Part shown: piece after piece, positions 49,299-62,643 of the stretch | Layout: every line of letters starts with the position of its first letter | Numbering within the stretch: position 1 is the stretch's first letter | DNA from: Paramecium octaurelia | Lineage: Eukaryota; Ciliophora; Oligohymenophorea; Peniculida; Parameciidae | NCBI GenBank assembly: GCA_905182995.1 | Contig: CAJJDP010000098.1 | Coordinates: 187,069-251,068, forward strand | Length of the DNA stretch: 64,000 nt | Direction: 5' to 3' | Position numbers and translations under genes: made by a program | The notes under the pieces: generated by a model | The model's database searches: none | What the model saw: only the letters and a program-made list of their open reading frames with translations | What the model was told of the DNA's origin: nothing

Positions 49299-50227
49299 AT
49301 GAGTGAATAATAATCAAAGGGAGAGAGTTAGGAAAACTCAAGTTTATTATCTTCATAAGAAGAACAATAAAAGAAATAGGTAAAACCAGCTGAATTGGCC
49401 AATCTGTCAAAGGGATCATCACAATCCTTAATTATTAATGAGTAAACTTCAACAAGAGAAGAAAGAAAAATAAAATAGTATTTACAACGAATACAAGAGA
49501 AAGAACGCCAGGAAGAGGTAAGTTTCCTTTAATTTTAGTTTTTAAAAAGGCTGCTACACTCAAGCGTAAGCGGTCAAAGGTAAAATTGTAACAATATTCT
49601 AGCCGAACCCACCGTTGAAACAATAGGACAGTCAAGAATAGCCAACAAGCTCTGAAAATAAAGAGGATGAAGGAAAGTAAGCCAATTTTGTATTTATTAA
49701 GTCAATCTCTAGCTATGGCTGTCTAGTTAAATCCATTGTTAGTCCCTTAATAAAGTGTTCAATAATCAGAGTCGCTATCTTCATCAACAAAGTTGAGACT
49801 GAACCCAAAATTAAAAATGAAAGTATGACATTTTGTATATATATAATAAAAGGAACAACACCATATTTATCTTTACTTGTCGGATTGTTAAGATAGAAGT
49901 TTTGATAGTATGTAGAAATTGTAAGCCTCTGCTACCCAATTATACTCCCCATAAAAATAAACAAAAGATTAAACAAGTTTAAATCAAATAAATCAAGAGA
50001 TATTTTAGGAAACATCATATTTAATAAAAAATATTAAAAATTAATATTAATAATACATTGAGCCCATTCAATGTATAAACTAAAACGATTAGAAGGAGTT
50101 TTACAATAAATATTTTGATAAAAAGTATTTAGAATCAGTCATCAGAGATAGTAGATTGTAAATTCATAAGAAATCAGGACTTGAAAAATAAACATCAATT
50201 GGGAAACAAATTCCAAAAAAATATTGA
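49299..50227 (+). CDS. Uncharacterised charged protein
   Basis: 262 residues with five introns (32, 23, 25, 30 and 30 nt). All are needed to keep frame from ATG at 49299 to TGA at 50227. The N-terminal 75 residues are polar (MSEQQSKGESQENSSLLSSQ) then basic/coiled (REERKIKQYLQRIQEKERQE). Next come a nuclear-signal-like AATLKRKRSKPNPPLKQQ, a Q/S-rich linker, and a C-terminal part with FYNKYFDKKYLESVIRDSRL. No domain recognised; nuclear location is an inference from the basic cluster. The stop is 15 nt from the convergent stop at 50243. Confidence 0.65.
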
Positions 50228-50242
50228 TACTTATAGATCATA

Positions 50243-52788
50243 TCAAGAATAATAGAAATCTGGCTTTTCACTTCTGTTTGTGTATTTTATTTTCCTTTTT
50301 TCTCCTAAAACACAACTTATCACTTTAGTCAATTTTTTGTTGGGCCTTTAATACTGCTCATCCACTTATTGAATGATAAACAGTAATTACTTAAGTTCAG
50401 CAATCTAATAAATCTTCTTTATCAACTCATTAGACTTTACAGATCGAATCAGTATTTCCTTCATTACATAAAGAGTTTCTTAAGTAGACATTTGTTCAGG
50501 TTAAATCAGATCTAAAATGTTGAACTATTTTTTTTTAAATTCTCCTCTTCTCCTTGTTAGACAAATGATTTAATATTTAGTGAATCCCCAGGTGCGGTAG
50601 AACATCTTACTCCTTTAGTAATTTCTTCAGATATTCTTTTAGTTAATTTGTCATCCTTATTATTTTAACTCTCTATCAATTTCTAATTTTCTAAAGCCAA
50701 CTGATTGTTATCTTGTTGAAGCTTTGATAATCTCTAATGATAAATATTATTAACAATACATTTTATAATATTTCATGTTGTCGAAGCATTTCTGTAAAAA
50801 CTTGTTTCAAATCTATAAATTCTTATTGATAACTCTTATATTCATCCACCAATTAACTTAAATATTACTAGCTCAAATTTGATTGGATATATTAATTAAC
50901 GACTCTCATGTTCAATTCTCTTATCATTTAGCGATTATTTTAGTTCATTTTAAAAATTAGATTCTTTATATATCAATTGTTATTAAAGCAATACAACATT
51001 TTGACTCAGTTCTGTGTTTTTATCTTATTATACTTTATTCTAATCGATTAATTATTTAATTTAGTTAATTTTATGATTAATTTATTTTTTGTTTATCCAA
51101 TTCAAACTTAGTTCAAAAATTGTTTATTCACATTCTTTTTAAACTTACTGTTATAAATTTATATTTTGTATTCTAAATTTCTTATGACTTTATAATACAT
51201 TTACGTTATTTAAGAAACAAGTTCTAAATTTTTTTCGTCTTTTTCTTTCATTTTTTTTTTTATAATGATTATTTCGCTTCATTTTATAAAGCTTGATTCT
51301 ACAAATTTTTATTCTATTTAGAAGAGGAAAAATTTCGAAACGGATCATTTTTTAATGATTGTATTTTCTTTTCTTATTCAGATATTTTTAGAAGCAAGTT
51401 CTTGATCTAATGTTAATACTATTGTTTTATTTGAGCCATTTTATTGTTCAAACCAGTTCTATCTGTCTATATAGATTTAAAATGACCTAAATTCTCTCCA
51501 TCTAAGGGATTTAAATGTCCTTGGGTTCTAAGATTAAACCTATAATTTAAGGTCTTGATTTTCCTACATCAAAATTAAATTGATATTTATTAATTTTTCG
51601 AATTCCTCATACAATTTATTTTCTTGTTCTCCTCTTTAATTCAGAATACTTGATAATTAATGTTGTAATTTATTATTTTCCTCTATTAAATTATTATTTT
51701 GTTCCTTAAAGTATTCAATTTAATCATATAATTCTTTTAATTAGTCTTCGTACTATTAAAATGCAATATCAATTTATTCTCTTTATTTAGTCAACAATAG
51801 AGTGACAACTACTCTGATCTAAGTTGGTACTTACAATTCCCCTTCTATAATGTTCTAGTCATCTTCGATTTAGCATTCTTATAATATATTTTGTAATTCC
51901 TATTTACATTATTGACATGATTAACATTTAGAGTTTAGTTCGAATATGCTTGATCTTTTGATCTCTTTTTATTTTATTTCCAATAACATTTTTTCATCAT
52001 GTTTTTTATATTCAACCTCCATTTTTAACCTATTGGTCAGATTTTGCATTTTTTATTCTTGATTTTCTATTATTTAATCCTTACCAACTTTATTTTTGAA
52101 TTCACTCAAAATTTAATCCTTTTTTTCACTTTCTTTGAGTAGACCTTTATATTTAATTCATTTTCTTTCATTTTTTTGATTTCCAAATTTAATTCATCAA
52201 TAAATTTATCCTATGCTTTTGCTAACATCCTACTAGCAAATAATTTGTTATGAGGCTATTTAGAGGTTCTATCCTCTTAAGGCTTCAAGAGTCGAAAAAT
52301 CTTTATGCTTTGTCTAAAACAATTTTAATCTCTCCTCAATTTCAATGTATTTATTTAAGAGAATATCGCTGTTTATATTAAGTTTTTGCGGTAATTTAAA
52401 ATATAATGAATTTTGGAAATTCAAGACTTGGTCCTGAAACTTAGGGAAAGATATTTTTGCCATCCCCTGGTGTGACATTATATTTAGACCAATCGATTAA
52501 TTTATTCATTCTTTAAGGCGTCATAGATTCTATAATTGAATTAGAAGCTTGCATTTGATTTTATTAATTAATTTGCTCTTCCTATGTTAATATTCTTTTC
52601 TTTTGATGATGAAAACAATTTTATTCCGTATAAACCTTTTTAATTGGAAATTTGTTTGGAGTGCCATCAGATACTTCACTATAGGATGTTATTGTTATAT
52701 CTATTGGAGGATAGTGAGGTTTTTTCAAATCTTATTTTAATTCTTTTTTTTTGAATAGAAGTTCATCTATTTCTTTGTTCTGATTCAT
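50243..52788 (-). CDS. Long coiled-coil protein
   Basis: Open on the minus strand from ATG at 52788 (MNQNKEIDELLFKKKELKQD) to TGA at 50243 (ends NRSEKPDFYYS), with a few short introns I did not place exactly. The N-terminal ~120 residues contain proline- and threonine-bearing linkers (VTPGDGKNIFPQVSG). The central ~600 residues are low-complexity heptad coiled coil rich in Q, N, K, E and L. The C-terminal ~100 residues (MSTQETLYVMKEILIRSVKS) look more globular. Golgin-, centrosome- or basal-body-type scaffold roles would fit, but nothing in the sequence decides. Confidence 0.6.
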
Positions 52789-53054
52789 AGAGAGATATTA
52801 GAATTATAAAATTAATATATTATTATTAGTAATTCATTTTTTTCTTTATTTTAAAGATGATACTCGTTTATGTAACATTTACTCCGTTGACACATTTGAC
52901 AATAATTATTGATAGTCTATATTCACTTCTTTCTAACCGGCTGGCAATGTATTTTATCTGTCTGCAAAGAAATTATTTTAAGAAATAATTCTTTTCAAAC
53001 CTTACAACTTAGATTAAGCAGGGCTTTAAATAGTACTAATCTATTATACATTAC

Positions 53055-54887
53055 TCATAGAAGATTATCTAAATTTACACTAATTATTTACTAAGATTTA
53101 ATTCGTTTCTAAAGAGATTGAAATTGTTCTGGAGTAAACTTTTGCTGTTTTTGATTCCTGGTTTGCGGAGAAGCAGGTTTAGATTAATACTCTTTTGGTT
53201 CAGTGCTTTTTCTTTGAGGTTTAAACTTTTAATTTAAAGCTAATTATTATTAAGTCACCATCATAAAGTGCTATTATAAAATTTTAGCCTATTCAGTTTT
53301 CATTTATTTCTATTCGTATGAATCAAAGTAAAATGCTTTAAATATTCTTATTTCTTATGATAGACCTGCTTTTCCTAAGAGTTTCTCTCTTGTTTCTAAC
53401 TCACCTTTCATTAAATCATTAGAGTCATAATTAAATTTCAGTTGATTAGGTTTGAATGGAGGAGGAATCTATTTCTGTAAGATTGCCACTAAATCAACAT
53501 CTTTAAACCAAACATGGGTCAATAATTCAGTCAATCCTTTATTTGCCCCTAATCTCTCAGATGGTTATTTGCATAATAATCCTTACAGCAAATCCTTTGA
53601 TAATGTAGAACAATACTTTAATTGCTGGTGATAAATTTAACTTCTCTGGAAAAGTTAATTCTTCGTTAAGGATTGATTCATAAATTTCATCAGTATCTCT
53701 TGAATAATAAGGAGGTAACCCGGTTACCAGTTCAAAAAGCAATGCTCCCATGCAGTAGTGATCAACCTAAACATTATGTCCTACTTTCAATAACATTTCA
53801 GGGGCCATATATTCTGGAGATCCACAAAAACTATAGGCGTAATCTTCTTCTGTCATATTTGGCTTAGATAAACCAAAATCAGCTATTCTGATATGACCAT
53901 CAATATCTATTAAAATATTCTCTGGTTTAATATCCCTATAAACAACTGATAATGAATGTAAATAGAACATAGCCAAACAAATTTCTGCAAAATAGAAACG
54001 AGCTTATTCTTCCGTCATTCTTTTCACTTATCTTAATTACCAAAACAGTTCACCACCACTGCAAAATTCTAATACGAAAACAATAAAGTTTTTAGATTCA
54101 AATGCATACTCTAATTTAATTATAAAAGGATGATCAAGCACAGTCATTATATCTCTCTCGTTTTATACAATACCTTTACATATATTTAATTTGTACCTTG
54201 TTTTTTATGTTGTAAAATGAATTCCTTATCTATCAATTTCATTGCATAAAATCTTCCATTTGATTTTTTCTTTACCATATAAACCCTTGAGAAACCTCCT
54301 ACCCCTATGCATTTTACAAATATAAAATCTTTAAGAGTTATTTTACTTTATTAAGGAGTTCCATAAAATGGTTATAGATTTAATGTTTATCCACTAAAAA
54401 TTTCTAAGCTTTTATTTGGCTATTATAAATAATAATCTATAGGCAAATTTTTATCAACTGTATGAAATGATACTATTTCCAAATCTGATGACTCATTTCC
54501 TGTTCCACAAGTTACTTTTCTTTCATCTGGTTAAGATCCTGTTGATGAATATTGATGAATTGAATGTTTTTTTACTTCTTATTTCAAGTATTCCTCCAAC
54601 CATCCTGTCGATTTTAGAGGGTCAATTGTAAATTTGATTTGTTGATTTTCATGATTAACAATTATTATAATCTAATGGGCTGGATTTACAAAACTAGTTT
54701 TGTTTGAGTTTAATGATTTTTAAGGTTAACTAGCGCCAGAAGATACTCGTTTAGATTCCTTTTATTAAGTCATCATATCAGACAAATTTGCTTTTTTGGT
54801 GCCAGATTAGAATTGCTTATGGCTTGCCATTAATTTAAGCAATTCTTATTGATACTATTTTAAACTATTCCCTTTTTTTAATCCCAT
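53055..54887 (-). CDS. AGC-family protein kinase
   Basis: The N-terminal ~220 residues are S/T/Q-rich ([20 protein letters not shown]). The kinase domain follows: glycine loop [20 protein letters not shown]-type lysine in [13 protein letters not shown], catalytic loop [21 protein letters not shown] in IRIADFGLS, activation segment [13 protein letters not shown] with the phosphorylatable Ser, then [20 protein letters not shown]. The AGC C-terminal tail ends with FYFDSYEQ. All catalytic residues (K, HRD-like YRD, DFG, APE) are present. It resembles PKA/PKG/S6K-type kinases that phosphorylate Ser/Thr after basic residues. No cyclic-nucleotide domain is visible. Introns interrupt the domain, for example between KVLFYIIK and DLL. 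The frame is open above 54887 and the start could be earlier. Confidence 0.88.
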
Positions 54888-55148
54888 GCTTTAGTTTGTT
54901 TTTTGTGTTGGACTTAAAGATTAACCTATCAATCCATTAGGATTAAATGATTAACTTAATTTCTAAGATGCCTTTGTTGTTTATCTAATTATTATTAAAA
55001 TTTACGTCTTCAACACACTTTGGGATACTATCTCTTACAATTATTATTGCTATTTTGATAACATAATCAAAATTTAAATATTTTATTAAATTGATAAAGA
55101 GGAGACAACATTCAATTTTTTAGAAATTCGAAATCGTATTGTAAATTA

Positions 55149-55430
55149 TGAAGGGATTTCCCTACGATAAATTTAACAAATATCCAAAAACTATTATCAA
55201 TCTTAATTCATTCTCAGAATAATAATAATAAACAATTGAAAACATTAAAATTCCAATAAGATTTAGGAATTTTTTCAACTAATCGTTGTTTGGCATTTCC
55301 AATACTGCTATAATTCAAGTATTTTAAAGAATAATTTGAATATTTATTCGAAATTACACAATTTAGAATATTAGGTCATACCATACATCTATGAAGCCAG
55401 ATTCGAATTAAAAAAACTCATTCCCGTTGC
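55149..55430 (+). CDS. Doubtful small open reading frame
   Basis: A Met frame (MKGFPYDKFNKYPKTIINLN) followed in another frame by QDLGIFSTNRCLAFPILLQF and ITQFRILGHTIHL looks coding, but I could not join them with a standard intron. It may be a real short gene or a decayed one. The remaining sequence to about 55780 is AT-rich and shows nothing recognisable. Confidence 0.25.
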
Positions 55431-55779
55431 TTATTAAATCTATGTAAATTTACCATTAAGCAATATAAATATACTAATCAATATATTTATAATGCAATTC
55501 AAAATTCAAATACAATATTAAATCATATAGTGATTTATTAGCTACTTATTAAACAGAGCACTTTAAAAAAATTAAATACGTTGTCCTGAACTTATAATTT
55601 CCGAAAAAATATCAAAGAAAAATATTAGATTTAATTGTAAAAGCTTAATTCTTAATTTTCTTTATGAATAAATAAATCACTATCTTTATCTCTATAAGTT
55701 TTATAGTTGAGATCAGATTTTTAATTTCATTTCAATTCTTTTTTGCTTAAAATAAATAATAATAATAATTGCTGTTAAA

Positions 55780-57250
55780 ATATGTTATTTGCTTGGTTAG
55801 TTCCTTTTCAAAGGGTCACATTCAATTTTAATCAGTTTTCGGTTAATTTTTGCATTTGTTCTATCATTGCTGTCTATATGTTTGTATAGGATATCCATTT
55901 TATATCTTAAACATATTCCTTGATCTTTTCCAGTTTTCAAACCAATTACTTGGTTCACCAAACAGATAGTCCATTGTATGGTTCAAAGACATTTAATTTT
56001 TGTGTGAATTACAGATCCTCCAGCTGTGTTTAGAAGGTTCAAAAAATTCATAACCAGTGATTCTTTTAATCACTTATTGTTGGATACCTCTTCCAATCTT
56101 CTCATTTTCCCCATAGCTAACGACTCTGTCCTTGCTTTGCCTTCCATTCATCGAATTCTCTTTGGAGTAGACTTTCACCTGAAGTGTTGTCTCTGTTTTC
56201 CTCATGGAACTTCTTAAAAGTAAGTCAAAAAGGTATCAAATTTCTCCTCTAATCAATAGGATTTCAAGTCATTTTCTTTCTAGAGGAAAATTGTAAAGTT
56301 ATATGGTTTAGAGCCACATAAAACCTCTGATTCATAAGAGTATAGATGTATCCTGAATAAGGCAATTTTTAGTTATCTCCTGATATAACTAATCTTCTCT
56401 GGTATCAAATTCTAGTCTTCCAATTATACAACCAATGATAGATTTCGGGAAGCTTTATTCAAACACATAGTCTTTCGAAATGAGTTCCTCTTAATTTTTG
56501 ACCATTGTTTTATCATTAATTTCTTTTGTTTCCACACCTTCAGGTTATGATATCCACACATGTGGGAGGATATAAACAATCCATAATTTGGTTATAATTC
56601 TAAAGGGTACTATCTTTCTTATTACACTTAGTTACGATTCATTCCATGTGACAATCCTCTTTGTCACTTCCACTTAATATCTCAAATTTCCACTAATCGC
56701 TAACCAAGTTCTCAATGTATCTAAATTCTCTAAGTGTTCAATCGATAACTCATTCAATTCAGATTTTCCTATTTGACAGGTATTCAGTTTTCTTCGAGTT
56801 CACCTTCCATAAGCCCTAGTGTGCAAATATCTGCAATATCTGTTCTCGTGTAAATCACAACATCATCTGCATAGTAAAAAAATAAATCTCCCCTTCTTTT
56901 AATTATAGGATAATATTATAAAAAGTTGCCATTACATTAAACAAAAGGTTCAGCTTTTAGTTGTCTATCATTCCTCTATCCTTAATCATGTTATGTAAAC
57001 CTTCCCTTATTATCGTGTTGTAAGCTTAGGATTGATCTAAGAAAATAAAGTTCTTTTTTTCACCTCTTTATTTCATTCTGGATACTATTTTGCTTATATA
57101 CACTTGGGTTCGTTCTAAAAATAATCCAGTTTTGTAAGCTGAAATAAAGTTTTAGAAACTATGTCATAGTTTTTGAAAATGAATCTAACCTAACGAAGTT
57201 GTGTTAAAATATGTGAATCACTTCTTTTTGTCCACCGTATTCGCCATAGT
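55780..57250 (-). pseudogene. Decayed non-LTR retrotransposon reverse transcriptase
   Basis: The minus strand encodes RT palm motifs: KKNFIFLDQSQAYNTIIREG (the 'LD.S.AYD.I.R' block, about 57020-57080) and FYYADDVVIYTRTDIAD with the catalytic YADD (about 56850-56880). Between them lies LLFNVMATFYNIILQLKEGE. The two blocks are out of frame across a T-run near 56880, and the flanking sequence has many TGA codons. A line of fragments can be followed on either side (for example ISAYKTGLFLERTQVYISKI upstream). No endonuclease domain or poly-A is visible. Transposons are normally removed from the ciliate somatic genome, so a remnant here is of note. Confidence 0.7.
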
Positions 57251-57397
57251 TAAATCTTATATTCTTATATGGAGAGAATTTAGAATAGATTATATGTTAA
57301 AATTATATCATAATAATAAATTGTTGGATTTCAAAATAAGTACTTTTTTTGAAAAGTTTTATATTATAAAAATATAAACAGCTATTCTAAAAGTTTA

Positions 57398-57830
57398 ATG
57401 AAAGAAAAATATCTAGACGCAGTAACTTTTTTCTGTTATGATTTTGAGTTGCTTAAAGATTTTTAGCTTGATGAAATATGTTTAGCTTTAATTGAAGAAA
57501 TGCAGCGAACTTTAAAAATCAAAGATTTTAAGTGATTGATAGCAAGAAAACGAATATTTGGGTTTTTAGTTCCATTTAACATAAAAATTTATTAGCTTAT
57601 CAAGCTATTAGTCGTTTGGTTACTCGTTGTGTATTTCCTATCACTCTAACAGCTGAAAAGCAACCCTAAGTATCATTTTAATGAAGAAAAAGTTCGTTTT
57701 AATCCCAAGATAATAGTATAATTTATGGACGAAAACATATCAAAAAATGTTGCGTGAGGTAGATATACTAGAGAAGATTTGGCATAACCTAAAAGAACAT
57801 TTGAATTGAAAATGTTCTTTTAGGTTTAAT
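57398..57830 (+). pseudogene. Possible transposase remnant
   Basis: Frames MKEKYLDAVTFFCYDFELLK with LDEICLALIEEMQRTL, then IDSKKTNIWVFSSIQHKNLL and RLVTRCVFPITLTAEKQP, look like pieces of one protein separated by a frameshift near 57533. The 'LDE...' followed by 'KKTNIWVFSSI' layout is faintly like IS1-type DDE transposases, but no full catalytic triad can be traced. It lies next to the reverse transcriptase remnant, in a gene-poor stretch. I would not name a family without a search. Confidence 0.25.
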
Positions 57831-60065
57831 TTTAAGTAAATTTTTGTGTACCCAACTATTTCAATCTAGTAGCGATCAGAGAATGAGAAAAGTTGCTCTA
57901 CTTTTTCACCATATCCTTAAGAATGTATCTTAAATAAAATTACCATTTACTAATCTTACATCTACTATTTCAGAATGAAATAAATTAAAATGACAATGTT
58001 GTTGTTTTTTTGTAATAAGTGTTGAAGAGGGATGAGCACGAGAAGAGAAAAATAATATTTTGAGAATCAATTTTGCTTTAAAAATTCAGTATCAATCAGA
58101 AAGTGATTATGTTGAAAAATTGATTGCTTTTATTTTTATTTAATACTTTGATATATTTATTTGTGTTACAATCAAATAGCCATAGATAATAGAGTTTAAC
58201 TAATTTTGGAGATAGAAACAAGAATTTGAATTAGAAATAATTTTTAATTTAAAAAATAAACATAAAGATAGAATTGAAGATTTTAGTAGTGAGGATACCT
58301 AGAAAATTTAAGAAGATATAGACAGTTTATGTTAACCTAAACCTAGAAAAAGAAAGGGAGCAAAGTAGTTCTGAGAGTCATAGGATAGCATTCTTCCTCC
58401 TAAAGTTATGAAATTTTAAAAGGCTTGGCTTGGATGAAGAGCTAGAGAGGTTGACATAAAGAAAGACTTGTAAACCCTCCAGAATATTTAAATAAAATCG
58501 ATATTATGATAAAGGATAGACATACTGGAGGCTGAACATCAAATTATAGATGGTGAAAGCTCAAAAGGTTATGTTTTGACATTTTGAGGATAAGCGATGT
58601 TTTAGATGAAGGAAAAATTAACTAGAGGGCATTTACGGATTGAAACATGAGTTGAATCGTGTATAAAAGTTATCAATAAAGGATAATTATGAAAAATATA
58701 AACTTTCTAAAGATAAAAACCTTTAATGACCTTATCTAGATTTTAATTAATTTTAGATTAATTAAAATCCCGCTCTAATCACAACAATAACCTATGGACT
58801 GAAAAAACATCGCATTAAATATTAAAATATTGATAATTTAATTTCCTCTAATATTCTTTAAATATTCACGTTTAGATAGATTGATGACTTAATTTTATGA
58901 ACAAACTGAATTTTAGTTGTTCAAATACATATGGAGACAATAATAACATAAGAAAAACATTGTAATATTAACCATTAAAAATAAATCATTACATAATCTT
59001 AAAATCGAAATAATGTCAACAATAATTATTTTGAAATTCAAAGAATCTATTATTATGATAAAATTATTCAATTAATGGATGATCATATCCCCTCATTCCT
59101 AAATTTTACTTAATTCACATTACTGTTTTTCTTATATCTGCTTATTAAAATGTGATTATTGATGTTTATTTTGTATTTTAGAAAACTAGTATGAATTCAT
59201 AATTATGTTGAGCAAAATTGTTCTTAAGCCTATGAATCAAAAATTATTTGATCAAGTTAAATTTTCGATTGAAAATAGATAATCAATTTATCTATTTAGA
59301 AAGATACTAATTTTTTTTAATGTATTTTTCAATTTATTCTCTGATAACCCACTCATAACAGCCCAATAAAATGATGAATATTATTTTAATGAATTGTTTA
59401 CATATCTTCTTAATTAATTTTAGTTTAATTATTTTCATTAGAATGTGATTCTATCTTTTAGAATTCAAATTTTATATCAATTTTTCTTTTTAATTTAGTA
59501 GCTATTTTTATAAGCTACGAGCAGAAAGACTAGGCTTCATCAAAATGAATTCATTCAGGCCTGCTTATTAAATTAACCGTAATATCTAAATGTAATGATG
59601 GTATCAAAATTTAAACACTCACCAACACATTTATGATCTTTTCGTTGAATTTCTTAGTTTGATTAAGCTCGAATTCGCGTGAGATTTTTCATTAATCATA
59701 AGTTTTAATTAATAAATTTTTTCAGTTAGAATTAAATAATACTATATGAAACAAATTTGAATTTAAAAAGTACTGCTTACTTTAGGTGTATTAATTGTAT
59801 GAAAATTAAACGTTTAATCTAAAAGAATTAACTCAAAAAGCAAAACTGGTATTTGATATTTTGAAAGGATAATACCTTTCTAAAAGATCAACCTCTACCG
59901 AATCAATCTTTAAGATAATAATAATAATATTGGTGAAATAATATTCATTGAAAAGACAAAGGCGTTTGGATTTAAGAATTCTAATTCCTATTTTACGGCT
60001 TCTTGATACAGTACTAAATATACAGAGGAAGTTTGCAGTGGCAATGACCGAAACTTCGTCCTTCA
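57831..60065. other. Gene-poor AT-rich region
   Basis: No gene supported. A fragment near 58260-58440 reads HKDRIEDFSSEDTQKIQED and KPRKRKGAKQF with in-frame TGAs, and may be another broken element-derived frame. The rest has TGA in all frames and long A/T runs. Confidence 0.4.
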
Positions 60066-60400
60066 CCTTATCTTACTCTGTACAGTTATAGCTCAGTGCT
60101 TAAACGAAATTTAACCTATTTCCTTCACAAAAACTTCATGTAATATCGATGTGATCGTTTGGGACCTATATAAGTTGGGTAGATGTAAACCATGTGGGAC
60201 TGTATCATAGTGGTGAGCCTTGACCTTCGGGTTTACACCGCTTGCTGTACCTGAAATCACAGCCACATCCATATAATTGCCCCACGGCAACGTGGTACTC
60301 TGAACAATCATTTCTGTGTTGTGCACTAATTTCATAAAATTTAGGAAACAGAAAAATGGCATCTCTTTTTGATTTTGGTTTAGCGTCTTCATTTATAAAA
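60066..60400 (-). ncRNA. Candidate structured RNA (GC-richer island), or a short ORF
   Basis: This ~330-bp island is clearly richer in G and C than everything around it. It holds two tight hairpins with classic stable loops: CCACG-GCAA-CGTGG (about 60281-60295, GNRA loop) and GACC-TTCG-GGTT (about 60221-60232, UUCG loop). Such loops are typical of structural RNAs such as SRP RNA or RNase P RNA. A 93-codon frame (60111-60392, minus) also spans it, ATG to TAG then TAA, with no in-frame TAA/TAG, unlike the neighbouring genes. I cannot assign an RNA family or the strand with confidence. Confidence 0.35.
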
Positions 60401-62643
60401 TTAGTGATTCTTCTTTTCTTATATACAAATGATGATTGCCAAATTTAATATTTTTTAAATTCTGATTGGAAATTTAATTAATTAATAAAAGTATTTCGTA
60501 TTTTTATTTTAAAATAACTTTTTTCGGTTATAATTCCTCTTTAGATACGAGTTTTACTGACAGGTGTTTTATCTCTAAGAAAATATGTTAAGAGTGAGGA
60601 AAACTATTTTTAAATGGCTCCTCTGATTTTAGATGATTATTTTAATTATGAAATCATATTTTTAAATTCAAAAAGGATTTGCCAAATAATTTTTCCGATT
60701 TTCGCTAATCTTCATGAATTTATATTTCAGGAGATAAGTAGGCATATTTTATCTCCTTATCTGATAAATTATATTAATATTAATTATATATTATCAGGAA
60801 AAATTTGAACAAAATTATAATCAAAGCAATTTAGAAGTAGAATTTTGGAAATTTTACTTACAAAAAAAATAATTTTTTGTAACTTAATTTTTTTTTATAT
60901 TCCTAAATCAACCATCATAAATTTATATTCTCATATATCTTAATTTTCATCCTGACAAACCTCACAAATAGGAACTATTTTTTAGCATAAACTATTCGAC
61001 TTAATCAAATTTTTTTTCTCTTTCTAAATTAAGAATTCTTTATTTTAATCAATTCTCAATAGTTTAAGAAAATTTAAAAAGATTTTTAAAAAAGTATCTT
61101 TTTAGTTACAAGAGAAAGAAAGAGAAAATATCATCAAAATCAATTCGACTGAAGATATTTGTTCAAAAAGATTTTAAGTTTAAATTTTATATAATCAAGT
61201 TTGCAATTGTGATATTGATCCAGGCCACTAAAGTGAGTAGAGAGAATCGAGATTTTCGATCATCTAAAAGCGATAGGGAAACATAGGAATTTTAAGGGTA
61301 GTAGAATTAAAAGAATCTTTAGCTAATTATGCTCTAAGAGGAAATGTCTATACATGGTTTATTATGATGATTTAACGAAAATATCAAGACAATAATCATG
61401 AAATTCCAGTGCATAAGAGGAAAATTTATCAATTTTTGATTGAAGTGCAATTTCTCCATCTTTCACTTATCCCCAATACTAGTGTAAAAGTATGAATAAT
61501 TTAAGGTAATTTTTAGATAGAAACAACCATCTGAATCACTGGATTTGTTTCACTCAATCCATCAATTTTAATTTCTGGATTTTATAATTATTTATTTTCG
61601 ATTATTCTAATTTAAGCTTAAAAATAATCAACTTTAGCATATCATTACCAATTTCCTTAAATTTCCAAATGTATTATTTGTATTTGTATTTCAATCTCTA
61701 ATACTCTATACCGAAGTATTCTTATCCTCAATTAAGTTTTTAAATGAAATCAAGCAAGTATGAAGAATATTTTACTTTTTTTATAAAATTTTATATCAAA
61801 AGATGAATACTTTTTCTCTCTCATTTTTTTGCTATTATTTCTTCAATTCCAATTATTTCTCTTTTCGTTTTTTGTTTGTTATTGTAATAAGTTTTTCTAG
61901 AGATATTTATAGAAGGTCATTAAAAGTCTTTGCTTATCCTCTTTGCAAAAGGTTCATGCAAATTTTAATCGGATCTATTTTTTTTGTGTTGCAAGATTTA
62001 TAGCGATTAATGAAAAATCATGTTATGCAAAGCTTCTAGAAATTAAATTCCGTTTTGTACAAGAGTTTCTTTGTTTTTGTATATTATTGACTGTATTAAC
62101 TTTATATGAAAAATTGATTCAATTTGCCTAAGAAGATGGTGGTTTTAGAATCTTTTTCTAATATACTTTGTTTTCTAATCATAAAGAGATGCAATAGATA
62201 ATCAACAAACAATTTATGAACCATTAAAAGATGATGTTACTTCCTAGCACTATAGTATTTAGAAATATATTTTAGCCAAAGTAAAAAATCATCGTAGTTG
62301 GTTTAGTAAAAATGTATATCATCTAATTCATTAAAAATGCTTTGGTTTAAAATCTTTTAATGCAGAATATTATATAATTCAAAATCTCAATTTTAACCTA
62401 TTTTAATTCTTAAACACAAAGTTCTCACTAATATTCTTTAACAGATCTAAACTATGCTTACTAAAAGTTACATTTTTTAGGGTTATTTAGTATAAAATTG
62501 AATTATATTTGTTAATAAATTATCAATTAATTTACATTTAGTGTTGAAATTGGAAGCTTTTATTTTGGCTACTTTCCTACTATTATTTATGAAACTATTA
62601 ATTATGTTGAAAAATTAATTATATATATCTTAAATATTCATAT
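60401..62643. other. Gene-poor AT-rich region
   Basis: I see no supported gene. Short frames near 61240-61500 (SLANYALRGNVYTWF on the plus strand) and 61800-62130 are isolated, and no tRNA, array or long repeat is visible. The final part is the 3' flank of the gene ending at 62644. Confidence 0.4.

Noticed and set aside
60075-60100. TAGCTCAGTG resembling a tRNA D-arm
   Set aside because: No matching TPsiC arm (GTTCGAATC) or acceptor stem could be found at the right distance on either strand.
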